A DNA stretch of 64,000 bases, from positions 2,542,001-2,606,000 of the forward strand of contig NZ_OZ245846.1 of NCBI RefSeq assembly GCF_965228935.1, in the 5' to 3' direction. Below are positions 32,622-42,286 of this stretch, in pieces (positions within the stretch are counted from its first letter, which is position 1; the number at the start of each line of letters is the position of its first letter). The notes beneath the pieces are model-generated. The model was given only the letters and a program-made list of their open reading frames with translations, did not search any database and was not told the DNA's origin. The translations under genes were made by a program, and so were the position numbers. This DNA is from Ulvibacterium sp965228935 (GTDB lineage: Bacteria; Bacteroidota; Bacteroidia; Flavobacteriales; Flavobacteriaceae).

Positions 32622-33491
32622 TTATTTTCTGATGGGCTTGTTTTGGATCAAGTCTACGTAGAGGTTTATTTTCTTTTTCAAATCCCTCCTATGGACAATG
32701 AAATCCAAAAAACCATGTTCTTGTACAAACTCCGCGGTTTGGAATCCTGGAGGAAGTTCTTTGCCCGTTGCCTCCTTTACCACTCGGGGGCCGGCAAAGC
32801 CGATCAGGGCACCAGGTTCCGAGATATTGATATCCCCCAGCATGGCATAGGACGCCGTAGTACCCCCTGTAGTGGGATCGGTACACAGGGAAATATAGGG
32901 TATACCCGCTTCGGCCAATTGAGCCAATTTGGCCGATGTCTTCGCCAGTTGCATCAGGGATAGGGCAGCTTCCATCATCCTGGCTCCCCCTGATTTCGAT
33001 ATCATTACAAAGGGAATGTTGTTTTTGATGGCATGATCAATGGCCCTGGCGATCTTTTCCCCAACGACACTTCCCATAGAACCCCCTATAAAACTGAAAT
33101 CCATACAGGCCACGACCAAATCCTTGCCCATAGACTTGCCTTCGGCGGTCCTTACGGCATCCTTTAGACCGGTTTTCTTTTGTGCCGCCTTTAACCGGTC
33201 GGAGTATTTTTTAGTGTCCTCAAACTTCAACGGATCTTTTGAGGAAAGTTTTGGATCCAGTTCGGTGAACTTGTTATCATCAAAAAGAATTTCAAAATAT
33301 TCCTTGCTTCCTATCCTTACATGATAATCGTCTTCCGGGCTTACGTAAAAATTTTTGGCCAACTCCTCGGACTCCACAATTTTCCCTGTAGGCGATTTGT
33401 ACCAAAGCCCCCTAGGTGTATCCTTCTTTTGCTCCGTAGCGGTTTGTATTCCCTTTTCCTTTCTTTTGAACCAAGCCGTCATATTTTCCAT
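32622..33491 (-). CDS. accD: Acetyl-CoA carboxylase carboxyltransferase beta subunit without zinc-ribbon cysteines
   Basis: 289 residues. It transfers carboxyl from biotin to acetyl-CoA, the committed step of fatty acid synthesis, with AccA. The crotonase-like core shows ACMDFSFIGGSMGSVVGEKI, MISKSGGARMMEAALSLMQL and SLCTDPTTGGTTASYAMLGD. The N-terminal zinc ribbon has lost all four cysteines: GLWYKSPTGKI and NFYVSPEDDYHVRIG stand where CxxC pairs are found in E. coli. This appears to be a lineage trait. It follows fbaA after 29 bases. Confidence 0.95.
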   Translation of the reverse strand: MENMTAWFKRKEKGIQTATEQKKDTPRGLWYKSPTGKIVESEELAKNFYVSPEDDYHVRIGSKEYFEILFDDNKFTELDPKLSSKDPLKFEDTKKYSDRLKAAQKKTGLKDAVRTAEGKSMGKDLVVACMDFSFIGGSMGSVVGEKIARAIDHAIKNNIPFVMISKSGGARMMEAALSLMQLAKTSAKLAQLAEAGIPYISLCTDPTTGGTTASYAMLGDINISEPGALIGFAGPRVVKEATGKELPPGFQTAEFVQEHGFLDFIVHRRDLKKKINLYVDLIQNKPIRK

Positions 33492-33520
33492 ATTAGATAG
33501 AAGTTATTTGCGGAACTACG

Positions 33521-34588
33521 CTACAATGTGTTAACGTTATTAAGGTCTTCAAAGGCCTTCTTTAGGCGTTCAACAAAGGTCTTTTCACCTTCCCTAAGCC
33601 ACACGCGGGGATCGTAAAACTTCTTATTGGGCTCGTCCGGGCCTTCCGGATTACCAATCTGGGATTGAAGATAGTCTTTTTTACCTTGAACGTAATCCCT
33701 TACCCCGGATAGGAACGCATATTGCAAATCTGTATCGATATTCATTTTTATGACGCCGTATCCAATTGCCTCACGGATTTCCGCTACGGTAGAGCCCGAA
33801 CCTCCATGAAAGACAAAATCAATATGGTTGTGTTCCACGCCGTATTTTTCCGAAATGTATTCTTGGGAATTTTTTAGGATTTTTGGCGTAAGTTTTACAT
33901 TTCCAGGCTTGTAGACCCCATGAACATTGCCAAAAGCCGCGGCAATGGTGAACCTGTGGCTTATTTTGGAAAGTTCTTCATAGGCATAGGCCACTTCCTC
34001 GGGTTGGGTGTATAGTTTGGAATCATCAACATCCGAATTATCAACACCATCTTCTTCACCTCCGGTAATGCCCAATTCTATCTCCAAGGTCATGTTCATT
34101 TTGCTCATTCGGGCTAGATATTCCTTGCAGATTTCAATATTTTCCTCGATAGGTTCCTCGGATAGGTCGATCATATGTGAACTGAAAAGGGATTTTCCGG
34201 TTTCCGCAAAATGTTTTTCGCTGGCATCCAAAAGGCCATCGATCCAAGGCAACAATTTTTTTGCGCAGTGATCCGTATGTAGAATAACAGTTGCCCCATA
34301 AGCCTCCGCCAATTGATGTATATGTTTGGCTCCGGCAACTCCTCCCAAGATGGCGGAACGTTGCCCGTCGTTGGATAAGCCTTTCCCCGCATTGAACTGG
34401 GCGCCTCCGTTCGAAAACTGAATGATTACGGGGGAATTTAAACTTGCTGCCGTTTCCAGTACGCTATTTATGGTGTTTGAACCAATGACATTTACTGCTG
34501 GTAGGGCAAATCCCTTCTCCTTGGCGTAATTGAATATTTCCTGGACTTCGTCACCGGTAGCTACTCCCGGTTTAATATTGTGGGCCAT
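33521..34588 (-). CDS. fbaA: Fructose-bisphosphate aldolase, class II
   Basis: 355 residues, typical of the long class II (FbaA) form. It cleaves fructose 1,6-bisphosphate to DHAP and G3P using zinc. Zinc ligands are in VILHTDHCAKKLLPW, LEIELGITGGEEDGVDNSD and AFGNVHGVYKPGNVKL, then VFHGGSGSTVAEI. It opens with the family start KPGVATGDEVQEIFNYAKE. It lies upstream of accD on the same strand, and a TACTTTTG element is 35 bases before the start. Confidence 0.96.
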   Translation of the reverse strand: MAHNIKPGVATGDEVQEIFNYAKEKGFALPAVNVIGSNTINSVLETAASLNSPVIIQFSNGGAQFNAGKGLSNDGQRSAILGGVAGAKHIHQLAEAYGATVILHTDHCAKKLLPWIDGLLDASEKHFAETGKSLFSSHMIDLSEEPIEENIEICKEYLARMSKMNMTLEIELGITGGEEDGVDNSDVDDSKLYTQPEEVAYAYEELSKISHRFTIAAAFGNVHGVYKPGNVKLTPKILKNSQEYISEKYGVEHNHIDFVFHGGSGSTVAEIREAIGYGVIKMNIDTDLQYAFLSGVRDYVQGKKDYLQSQIGNPEGPDEPNKKFYDPRVWLREGEKTFVERLKKAFEDLNNVNTL

Positions 34589-34622
34589 ACTTTTGGTCTG
34601 TTTAGTTTAGTAATGAATGGGA

Positions 34623-34630
34623 CAAAAGTA
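34623..34630 (-). promoter_or_regulatory. -7 promoter element upstream of fbaA
   Basis: TACTTTTG on the minus strand fits TAnnTTTG and lies 35 bases upstream of the fbaA ATG. Confidence 0.45.
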
Positions 34631-34672
34631 ATAAAATAAACAAGGCCTAAAAAAGCAGTTTTGTAAAATAAA

Positions 34673-37042
34673 TCAATCCGTCAGTATCGTTCTGGAAATT
34701 AAATGGCCACCGTTCGAAAATCCTTGAATTGAAAAAAACAGGCCATTTAACTCCTCATCTTTGGCTATTTTAAAGCTGACCTCTCCTTTCTTATTGGTCT
34801 TTAAATTGGGTTTCCAATCGACTTCCAATAAATTGAGAGGTCTTGACCGTTCAAAAACATACAAGGGAGTGTAGTACTCTTTGGCCATATCATAACCATC
34901 CTTTACAATGTGTTGGTCATAAAATGGAGCTGTGTTATATCTATACGAATCTTTGGTAAATACTTGAACAAACATATATGTGCCCCCTAACATGGGTGCG
35001 AATTTATTACCTATCATAACATTGGCGACATCTTTCATATTAATAAAAACTGAAGCTGGAAGTTCAGGGGGTTCGATCATTCTGCCATCTACAAACAAAA
35101 ACGTTAATTTTTTGTCAGGCCCTTCCAAATAACTTATAACGCCTGGAGAAGTGACCAGCTGTATACCTTCCGTAATTCTTAGAAATGACATTAAATCCCG
35201 TTCCTTGAAATTTTCCGGGACCGGAGTATTAAAATATTGACCGATGTCGGGTACCATTGGCTTGTATTTCTGTATCAAAGCTCTTCTTTCGATCATACGT
35301 TGGCTCAGTTTTCTATCGGTAAGAGTTACTCCTTCCAACGCTATCGTTCCTGTCTCGTACGTCAGCGGTAGCTCATCCTGTGCTTCCACGTAGCCATGGT
35401 CCACTATGGCAAAGGAGCTTTTTTTAGGCACTCTTGGAAATGGAATGTTGTGTTCCGGTTTTTCCTCAAATCGCAGCGTATCAGGTTTTATGAATTTGCC
35501 AAGCCAGTTCAAATACGACACTTTGAGCGTATCGCCTTTATAGAGCACCAAGTTTTTAAAATCGAAGTTTCGATTCTTTTTTAGGTTTACTTTGTCAATG
35601 ACCTGATAATTATCCGCAATTAGTGCCAATCTGTTGTGCAGTAATGGCCCATGAAGCTCCCCCCTCAGTTCAAAACCTTGTTCAAATTCAAATTTTGGGC
35701 GCGGGTTCAGTTCCTGTATCATCCTCTTTAAGGTATACTTTGACCACCCCTGTGTAAGTAGCAATAAGTCCACGTGTTCTTTTCTATTCTTGTTTGTAGG
35801 GTCGAAATAGTAAGCGGGATTTTCCACATGGCCCTTTAAATGGGAAGTCAACAGAAATGTACTTCGAAGGTTTTGTTTTTCGTCATAGGCCCTTGTATCA
35901 TTCGTAAGAATGGAAACACTCAAATTTGCCTCGACTGGCTTATCCCTGCGCGATAGCCGGAGTTTGTAGGTTACGGAGTCATTTTCAACCCGTAATTTGG
36001 CCAAATCGGATACCACTTTTTTATGTTCTTTTTCCACAAAGAATTTGCGTTCGGCAATCGGCCTATCGTCTTCGAAAAGGGTCACGGTGTTTACCCCGTC
36101 CAAAAAAACATTCTTGTCCGTTTTTACCGTAGCCAGCGTGGAATCCAGCCTTGCTACCGAGACCAGCCCGTAGATTTGATGGTTTTGATGGAACAACAAG
36201 GTATAATTGGAATAGATTTGATCGTAAAAAGTTGTTTCGTTTGTTTTCAGGGCCACCTTCAAATAGGTATCATCGGAGTTGTCGGTATGTAAAACAACCC
36301 CCTTCTTTAAGGCTTTTGGAACATTGATTTTTAACAATGTATTGTTTATGGATATTTGGGCGGTGTATCGTTCCCCGGCCTTATACTGAAACTTGCAACG
36401 GGACATGCCCTGGTGCTGGTTTACGAAATGGGCCACTGGTTTTCCATCGCTACCCACTATTTTCCCTTTAAAATCAGCACTCATCCCATTGATCATGGCC
36501 TTAATGCCCATTATACTTTCGGTGGCTTCCAAAAGGTTCCCGCTTTCCGGAAACAGTTGTACATCATATTTGATTTCTCCAGTATCATCTTCCAGATCGG
36601 TATCTCCAAGTACGGTTATCTCTTGCAGATAGTGATACGCTTCCCCAAAATTCCGCATGTAGTTGGTATAGGCCTGTATATAGTATTTTCCGGAGCTTAC
36701 GGCTGAATTGAGCTCAAATTCCCCTTGTCCGGTACCCTCATCGATGAATATATTCTTATTGTAAATCACCACTCCCGAGGCATCCAACAGGTTAACGTAT
36801 AGTTTAGTGGTCCCTAATGAAGGGTAATTGATCGTATCGCCCACATAGGCCTTGAACCAAATCGTATCATCTGCGAAGTAGTCCGTTTTGTTGGTATGAA
36901 TGTAGACTTTTTCCCTTAGGATAGGGTCTTGCTGCAATGGATAGACCTTATCCACAAAAGAGCTTTGCGTATAGGAAGAGAAACAGATAACTAAAAAGAA
37001 TATCTGTGTGTAAAACTCAATTGTAGAATATTTTAAACCCAA
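34673..37042 (-). CDS. Large envelope protein with MG2-like and TonB-plug-like domains (TTG start)
   Basis: 789 residues. The only plausible start is TTG at 37040-37042: the signal peptide FYTQIFFLVICFSSYTQ follows, and there is no ATG before it in frame. The N-terminal part (REKVYIHTNKTDYFADDTIW, then GEFELNSAVSSGKYYIQAYT) is the MG2-type macroglobulin domain of many Bacteroidota outer-surface proteins. Residues 600-720 resemble a receptor plug (EGIQLVTSPGVISYLEG). It begins 33 bases after the BamA-like gene and may be in one transcript. The function is unknown. Confidence 0.75.
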   Translation of the reverse strand: MGLKYSTIEFYTQIFFLVICFSSYTQSSFVDKVYPLQQDPILREKVYIHTNKTDYFADDTIWFKAYVGDTINYPSLGTTKLYVNLLDASGVVIYNKNIFIDEGTGQGEFELNSAVSSGKYYIQAYTNYMRNFGEAYHYLQEITVLGDTDLEDDTGEIKYDVQLFPESGNLLEATESIMGIKAMINGMSADFKGKIVGSDGKPVAHFVNQHQGMSRCKFQYKAGERYTAQISINNTLLKINVPKALKKGVVLHTDNSDDTYLKVALKTNETTFYDQIYSNYTLLFHQNHQIYGLVSVARLDSTLATVKTDKNVFLDGVNTVTLFEDDRPIAERKFFVEKEHKKVVSDLAKLRVENDSVTYKLRLSRRDKPVEANLSVSILTNDTRAYDEKQNLRSTFLLTSHLKGHVENPAYYFDPTNKNRKEHVDLLLLTQGWSKYTLKRMIQELNPRPKFEFEQGFELRGELHGPLLHNRLALIADNYQVIDKVNLKKNRNFDFKNLVLYKGDTLKVSYLNWLGKFIKPDTLRFEEKPEHNIPFPRVPKKSSFAIVDHGYVEAQDELPLTYETGTIALEGVTLTDRKLSQRMIERRALIQKYKPMVPDIGQYFNTPVPENFKERDLMSFLRITEGIQLVTSPGVISYLEGPDKKLTFLFVDGRMIEPPELPASVFINMKDVANVMIGNKFAPMLGGTYMFVQVFTKDSYRYNTAPFYDQHIVKDGYDMAKEYYTPLYVFERSRPLNLLEVDWKPNLKTNKKGEVSFKIAKDEELNGLFFSIQGFSNGGHLISRTILTD

Positions 37043-37075
37043 TTTGGCCTTAAATTTAGTACTATCACTAAGTTA

Positions 37076-39670
37076 TTAAAAAGGATAGTTGATACCAATT
37101 TGAAGTACCGAATTGGCAAAATTGTAGTCCCTAAACCATCTTTTGGAAGGCTCTTCAGCCGGATTATACGTTTTAAAGCCCAAGTCCACACGAAATAGAA
37201 AATAGGTGAAATCATACCGAAGCCCAAATCCGGTTCCCAAGGCAATATCCCCCAAATCTTCAAAACCATCAAAAACGGCATCGGGATCTTCCTGATCATC
37301 AAAAACATTCCAAATATTCCCTGCATCGGCGAACAGGGCTCCTTTAATATCACCAACTATGGGAAACCGATACTCCAAATTGAACGCCAATTTAAAATTG
37401 GCCTCGTTAAAGTCGTTTATGGCATTCGTCTTACCAGGCCCCAGGGAATACGGGAACCAAGCGCGATTATCATTGGATCCCCCGGCAAAATAACTACGTA
37501 CGAAGGGAATGTTGGTAGAGTTGCCATAAGGAACGGCAATTCCAATGAAGGTATGGAATGCCAATACTTTTGAGCGGGACAGGTCCCAGTACTTTACATA
37601 ATCGATATCAGACTTGATATATTGGGAATAGGGAACACTAAAAACCAAAAGATCACCATCATCATTTTTGTTGAAAGGAATGAAATTGGCGAAGCCGGAA
37701 AGCAGATTGCCCGCACTTTCCAAGGTCCATCTAAATTGAAAAAAGTTATTATCGGTGAGTCCGTTCCTATTGTTTTTATGAAAGGTATAATTACTGGCAA
37801 AGATGAGGTTGTTCTCCGTTAGCCGTATTCTTCGTTCCTCAATGCTGTTTACCTCTTGCAACTGTTCGGCCGTGGAGGGCACCTCATTAGTCAATATGGC
37901 TTGGGTAAAACCTGTAGTCCCCTCGGGAATGATCAACCGGGGATCGGTAGAGCCTTCCGGTGTTTCGAAAAATTCGGTCAAGGCAGGGTCTCCTTCAAAA
38001 TCATCGGCTACCTCGTCCAATCTATCATAGGAATTCCGATAAACGTTAAAAAAACGATTCGTGTTTACATTGCGAACAAATTGAATGTTTAAAAGTTCCA
38101 CGGTATTTCTTCTAAAATCGGACGGACTCCAATTATAGCTTAAGATAGAGTTAAAGGTCTGCTTATCCAGACCAATATTCTGCTGAAAACTGGTTCCGAG
38201 GGATATTCGTGTTCTGGGCAGGGTATAGCTGGGGATGATTTTTTTCGTATTTAGAAAAGGAAACCAAATTCTGGGAAAATCCAAATTAAGATCCGCCCCA
38301 AATTCCAAGATGTTAAAGAAACGGCTGTCCAGTATGGTAGGATCGCTCGAGGAACCAACGTTCAGCCTTCCGGTTAGGCTTAAATTCTCTGCACCCTTAA
38401 AGAGGTTTCTAGCCTGCAAAGAGGGACTAAAGGCAAGGCCTACACGTTGAATATTGGAATGGGTAACATCAAAACCCATTCCCAGGGAATACTTGGGCCT
38501 TGGTGCCAAATAAATATTGGAGGTGAGTTTTGTCCGTGTGCTGTCTTCCTCAAATGTGATGGTCGGATACTTAAAAACATTGAGATTGTTTATTTGTCGG
38601 TAGGTACGGGTCCTGTCCAAATCCCTATAAATACTATCCTTTTCAAAAAAGATAGCATCTGCCAAAGTCTCCGGCTTAAAGCGTAGTTTGTTATGATAAA
38701 AGATGGTATAATTGCCATACCTGGTAAATCGTTGCTCACTATCACGCTCGCTATATAGATAGTCCGTATAGATATTGATCCTATCAAACCTATGGATTTT
38801 GTACTCGGAAGTCGTCAATGTGGTATCGCTTCTTCTTTTTAAATTGTCGATATTAAGCTCCACGTCCATTCCCCTATCTTGGCCCATCTTTGTAGTGTCT
38901 CGGATAATGTTATAGCTTATGGAACTTTCCTGAAAATCGTAAACACCGGAATTTCTAAAAATACTCGCCAGGCGCTCGCGCTCGGCGTTGAAATCCCCAA
39001 GGTCAAATTGTTTTCCCTCTTCAACGAAAGATTCATTCGCGGTTAGCGCGTATAGGGAGTCTATGGCACTGGAAGCAATGGAATGGGATATGGAATCTAC
39101 CGTATAGGGTTCTCCCAAGAGAATCCTATAGTTGATTTTCGCTCTTTTTTTTCTGGAGGTACTATCAATTTCAAAGGTGGTATTGTTATTGAAATAGCCT
39201 TTACTTCCATAATAAATGCTGAGCCTTTCCAAACTTTTTCTTGTATTGGAGGTGTCAATGATTACCGGTGCCTCCCCAATTCTTTTCAACCAAACACTTA
39301 ACCCTTTTACCAAAAAGGACTCCCCAAGACGCTCTACCTGTTTTTCGGATAAAAAATTGTCCAATCTATCTTTTCGCTTGGGTTTTCGGTAGAGCCAATC
39401 CTGATAGGAGGAATCCGGATTTTTTTTGGCAATATTGTACAGATTCAGTCGAAGAGGGTACCCCAAGATGCTGCTGTTGGGTTTCTGGATAATGAGACTT
39501 TCGATATCCTCATCGGTTACTTTTAGACTGTCTGCGTAAATGGTATTTTTTACAAGAAGAAGCTCATCTTCACCGACCCTCTTAAGGGTATTACAGGAAG
39601 TAATCGCGAAACCTATCAATAATAGGCTTATTTTAGCCCGGGTTCCGATAGTGCCCAAGTGCATCCTCAT
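37076..39670 (-). CDS. BamA/TamA-like outer membrane protein with lipoprotein signal
   Basis: 864 residues from the ATG at 39668-39670. The N-terminus ends LLLIGFAITSC, a lipobox. Residues 30-420 contain POTRA-like repeats (IYYGSKGYFNNNTTFEID, GEPYTVDSISHSI). The C-terminal half is a beta barrel ending in VLQIGINYPF, a terminal aromatic residue of outer membrane proteins, with YFAGGSNDNRAWFPYSLGPG as a conserved loop. It belongs to the Omp85 (BamA/TamA) superfamily and may insert or translocate proteins. A TrmH-family gene is divergent only 24 bases away. Confidence 0.85.
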   Translation of the reverse strand: MRMHLGTIGTRAKISLLLIGFAITSCNTLKRVGEDELLLVKNTIYADSLKVTDEDIESLIIQKPNSSILGYPLRLNLYNIAKKNPDSSYQDWLYRKPKRKDRLDNFLSEKQVERLGESFLVKGLSVWLKRIGEAPVIIDTSNTRKSLERLSIYYGSKGYFNNNTTFEIDSTSRKKRAKINYRILLGEPYTVDSISHSIASSAIDSLYALTANESFVEEGKQFDLGDFNAERERLASIFRNSGVYDFQESSISYNIIRDTTKMGQDRGMDVELNIDNLKRRSDTTLTTSEYKIHRFDRINIYTDYLYSERDSEQRFTRYGNYTIFYHNKLRFKPETLADAIFFEKDSIYRDLDRTRTYRQINNLNVFKYPTITFEEDSTRTKLTSNIYLAPRPKYSLGMGFDVTHSNIQRVGLAFSPSLQARNLFKGAENLSLTGRLNVGSSSDPTILDSRFFNILEFGADLNLDFPRIWFPFLNTKKIIPSYTLPRTRISLGTSFQQNIGLDKQTFNSILSYNWSPSDFRRNTVELLNIQFVRNVNTNRFFNVYRNSYDRLDEVADDFEGDPALTEFFETPEGSTDPRLIIPEGTTGFTQAILTNEVPSTAEQLQEVNSIEERRIRLTENNLIFASNYTFHKNNRNGLTDNNFFQFRWTLESAGNLLSGFANFIPFNKNDDGDLLVFSVPYSQYIKSDIDYVKYWDLSRSKVLAFHTFIGIAVPYGNSTNIPFVRSYFAGGSNDNRAWFPYSLGPGKTNAINDFNEANFKLAFNLEYRFPIVGDIKGALFADAGNIWNVFDDQEDPDAVFDGFEDLGDIALGTGFGLRYDFTYFLFRVDLGFKTYNPAEEPSKRWFRDYNFANSVLQIGINYPF

Positions 39671-39694
39671 AGAAGCCAAAAATACATTATTTGC

Positions 39695-40417
39695 ATGGTT
39701 GTTAAAAACCAAATAAAACTTATCAAAAGCCTGCATCAAAAAAAGTACCGAAACTTACATGGACTTTTTTTTGTTGAAGGAATCAAGACCGTAAGGGAAC
39801 TCTTGGATTCCGGTTTGGAGGTCTATGGTATATATACCACGGATAATTCCGTTCTGGATGTGGGACAGGATTTCCAAGTCCTGATTTCGGAGTCGGAGCT
39901 CAAAAAAATGAGTTCCCTAAAGAATCCCAACACCTTACTCGGGGTATTTTACAAACCAAAAACCCAAGAAGTTGATTTTACGGATTGGATCCTTGCCCTG
40001 GACCATGTGTCCGACCCCGGAAATTTGGGAACCATTATCCGGCTTTGTGACTGGTTCGGGATACGCCATTTGGTATGCTCCCCGGACACCGTGGATTGCT
40101 ATAATCCCAAAGTGCTTCAGGCGACCATGGGCTCCATTGCCAGGGTACATGTGGTCTATACGAACCTGCTGAAGTTTTTAAGGAAATCCAAAAAACAGAT
40201 TTTCTGCACATCCATGGATGGACAAAGCGCTTATGGTACGAATTTGCGGGAATCCGGAATTTTGGTCATGGGCAATGAAACCCATGGGATTTCGCCAGAA
40301 GTTGAAGCAGTATGTCATAAAAAGATAGGTATTCCCCAATTTGGGAACCCTACTGCTGAAAGCCTAAATGTAGCAACCGCTACAGCCATTTTTTTGAACG
40401 AAATCCGTAGGGGTTAG
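39695..40417 (+). CDS. TrmH/SpoU family RNA 2'-O-methyltransferase
   Basis: 240 residues from the ATG at 39695 (MVVKNQIKLIKSLHQKKYR). The N-terminal substrate-binding domain is followed by the SPOUT knot with LDHVSDPGNLGTIIRLCDWF, GILVMGNETHGISPEV and IPQFGNPTAESLNVATATAI. The last three segments are the family motifs. It probably methylates rRNA or tRNA, but the exact target (23S G2251-like or other) cannot be told. It faces the BamA-like gene in a tight divergent arrangement. Confidence 0.88.
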   Translation: MVVKNQIKLIKSLHQKKYRNLHGLFFVEGIKTVRELLDSGLEVYGIYTTDNSVLDVGQDFQVLISESELKKMSSLKNPNTLLGVFYKPKTQEVDFTDWILALDHVSDPGNLGTIIRLCDWFGIRHLVCSPDTVDCYNPKVLQATMGSIARVHVVYTNLLKFLRKSKKQIFCTSMDGQSAYGTNLRESGILVMGNETHGISPEVEAVCHKKIGIPQFGNPTAESLNVATATAIFLNEIRRG

Positions 40418-40592
40418 CTATTTACCATCCGACAATCCTGGCTTTTCCCTATGGTTATTTGCCTCTAAAAAATCCTTTGAAAGGGGGTTCGACGAATGGG
40501 TTCTTGTTTCCCAAAGCAACTTTCGAGGGTTAACCTGACCAAAACTTGCTCCACCCTCCACATGAATCCATGGATGTGCCAACCAAGATGTT

Positions 40593-41480
40593 TTAATAAT
40601 AGGTAAGAATCAAGGACGATTTATTTTGGAGAAAATCATAGGTGATTTTAGAGGGAAGATCCATTTCGTTGTAGGTATAGGAATATTCCGAATTGGAGAA
40701 GCCAATGCACGAAATAATATTATTTGTATTGAAAAAACCTAGATAATTATCTTCGCTTCCATCCGTAATAAATGGATAGTTGGATACCCTTTCGGTTTCC
40801 TCCAACATTTTAATGCTTAGGCCATTGGGCAATTTATAATCAAAAACGACAAAAGGGTTTTCCTTATCATCGTACGTAAAGGAATATTCCTCAAGAATGG
40901 ATTCCTCGGATTGTCTAATGGACAGTTTGGTCACATTTCCGTTTTCATCATACTCGAATGTCTTAAACGCGTAATACCCTTCGTTTAGAAAGCTCTTTTT
41001 TTCAACGTTTTGGATTCTACGGTTTTCATCCAAATTGACTCTTACCTCAAAATCTTCCCCCACATGGATACGTATTCTTTCTTCTTCATAAGTATAGTCC
41101 GTGATGACTTCACGGGAGTTATATAGGGTACGTCTTTGCTTTAAGGTTCCATCGGAATTATAAAAATAACGCGTTACCCGATCTGGGATGTCCGATTTTG
41201 AATGGATTCTAGAAATTTGACTCAATTGATTGCCTGAATTGTATTCGTAAGTGGTTATATAATCGATTCCCCCTTCAAAAAACTCATTCCCCTCTATGTA
41301 TTCCTGTACGGCTTTTAAACGGTTATTTTCATAAAACAGGCTGTCAACGCCGGTTTCATCGTCCCTTGAAATGGAACTGATTAATTGTACCTCATCCGGA
41401 TCATTGGGAATTTCAGAACTTTCCTTGGAACAGGAAAACAGTAAAAGACCCAAGATTAGGGCTATCAAACGATATTTCAT
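40593..41480 (-). CDS. Lipoprotein with YD-like beta repeats
   Basis: 295 residues from the ATG at 41478-41480. Signal and lipobox ALILGLLLFSCSKESS. The rest consists of repeats of the type TYEYNSGNQLSQISRI, RYFYNSDGTLKQRRTL and TFEYDENGNVTKLSIR, with Y/F-x-Y-[DN]-x-x-G spacing that resembles YD/RHS repeats of Bacteroidota surface lipoproteins. I recognise no catalytic site. It lies between the rRNA methyltransferase and porT-like genes. Confidence 0.65.
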   Translation of the reverse strand: MKYRLIALILGLLLFSCSKESSEIPNDPDEVQLISSISRDDETGVDSLFYENNRLKAVQEYIEGNEFFEGGIDYITTYEYNSGNQLSQISRIHSKSDIPDRVTRYFYNSDGTLKQRRTLYNSREVITDYTYEEERIRIHVGEDFEVRVNLDENRRIQNVEKKSFLNEGYYAFKTFEYDENGNVTKLSIRQSEESILEEYSFTYDDKENPFVVFDYKLPNGLSIKMLEETERVSNYPFITDGSEDNYLGFFNTNNIISCIGFSNSEYSYTYNEMDLPSKITYDFLQNKSSLILTYY

Positions 41481-41580
41481 AAAATTGGGGTACATAGGGA
41501 ACTTAATATTTAAATTATAAATGGGACGATTCCGGAATCCCGTTTTGATTTTTTTCGTGACATTCCATTTATATCACATC

Positions 41581-42282
41581 TTATTCGAAAGTAAAGTTTA
41601 TAAAAAATCCTCTTGTGCGGAGTCCCTCTATGTTACCTGTCCATGGACTGTTGGGGTCATTGTCCGGAACCAATTCATCGCTAATGGCGAAAACCCCTCG
41701 AATTGAGGGTGTAAATTTGAAATATTCCAAATAAAAATCGATTCCGAAGCCCAGTTCATAATTGTATACCCACTTTTTCATCCGAAAGGTACCCGAACTA
41801 TTGTCGTCCAAGGCAGTTTCATTACTGCCCAGGTTTAAGGAGGTAGAGGCACCCCCGATCAAAAAAGGCTTCCAATTCCCAAAACGCCGTGTACTTGCCT
41901 TGATTAAAAGTGGGAAATTGATATAGGTCGATTTTACTTCCCTTATCGCATCACGTTCCTCGGTAAATCCCGGAAAACCCAGGGTTCTTGCATTGTACAG
42001 GAGACCTGGCTCGAATCGAAGGTCCAAAAACTCATTGATCCGCATTTCGCCGATGAGCCCTACGTTAAAACCAATGGACTTACTGACTAGGATATCCGTA
42101 TCCCCTGGATCATTTCTATAATTGAATTTGAAATCATATTGGTTAAACCCCAAGAAATATCCCCAATTCAGTAATGCCTTGTCCTCATTTTCCAGATTTA
42201 GGATGGGCTTTTCGTTAAATTGGGCGTTAGCAGGGATACCTAGAAAAAGTAGGCCAACACAAAACAAAAAGAGGTACTTCAT
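41581..42282 (-). CDS. porT: PorT-like outer membrane protein (type IX secretion/gliding)
   Basis: 233 residues from the ATG at 42280-42282. Signal peptide MKYLFLFCVGLLFLG...NAQ. The rest is a small beta barrel ending in GFFINFTFE (terminal aromatic residue), with GLIGEMRINEFLDLRFEPGL and YELGFGIDFYLEYF. The fold, size and place directly behind ubiE match PorT/SprT family proteins of Flavobacteriia, which are required for type IX secretion. The family assignment rests on architecture and context more than on a signature. It begins 4 bases after the ubiE stop. Confidence 0.75.
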   Translation of the reverse strand: MKYLFLFCVGLLFLGIPANAQFNEKPILNLENEDKALLNWGYFLGFNQYDFKFNYRNDPGDTDILVSKSIGFNVGLIGEMRINEFLDLRFEPGLLYNARTLGFPGFTEERDAIREVKSTYINFPLLIKASTRRFGNWKPFLIGGASTSLNLGSNETALDDNSSGTFRMKKWVYNYELGFGIDFYLEYFKFTPSIRGVFAISDELVPDNDPNSPWTGNIEGLRTRGFFINFTFE

Positions 42283-42286
42283 ATTC

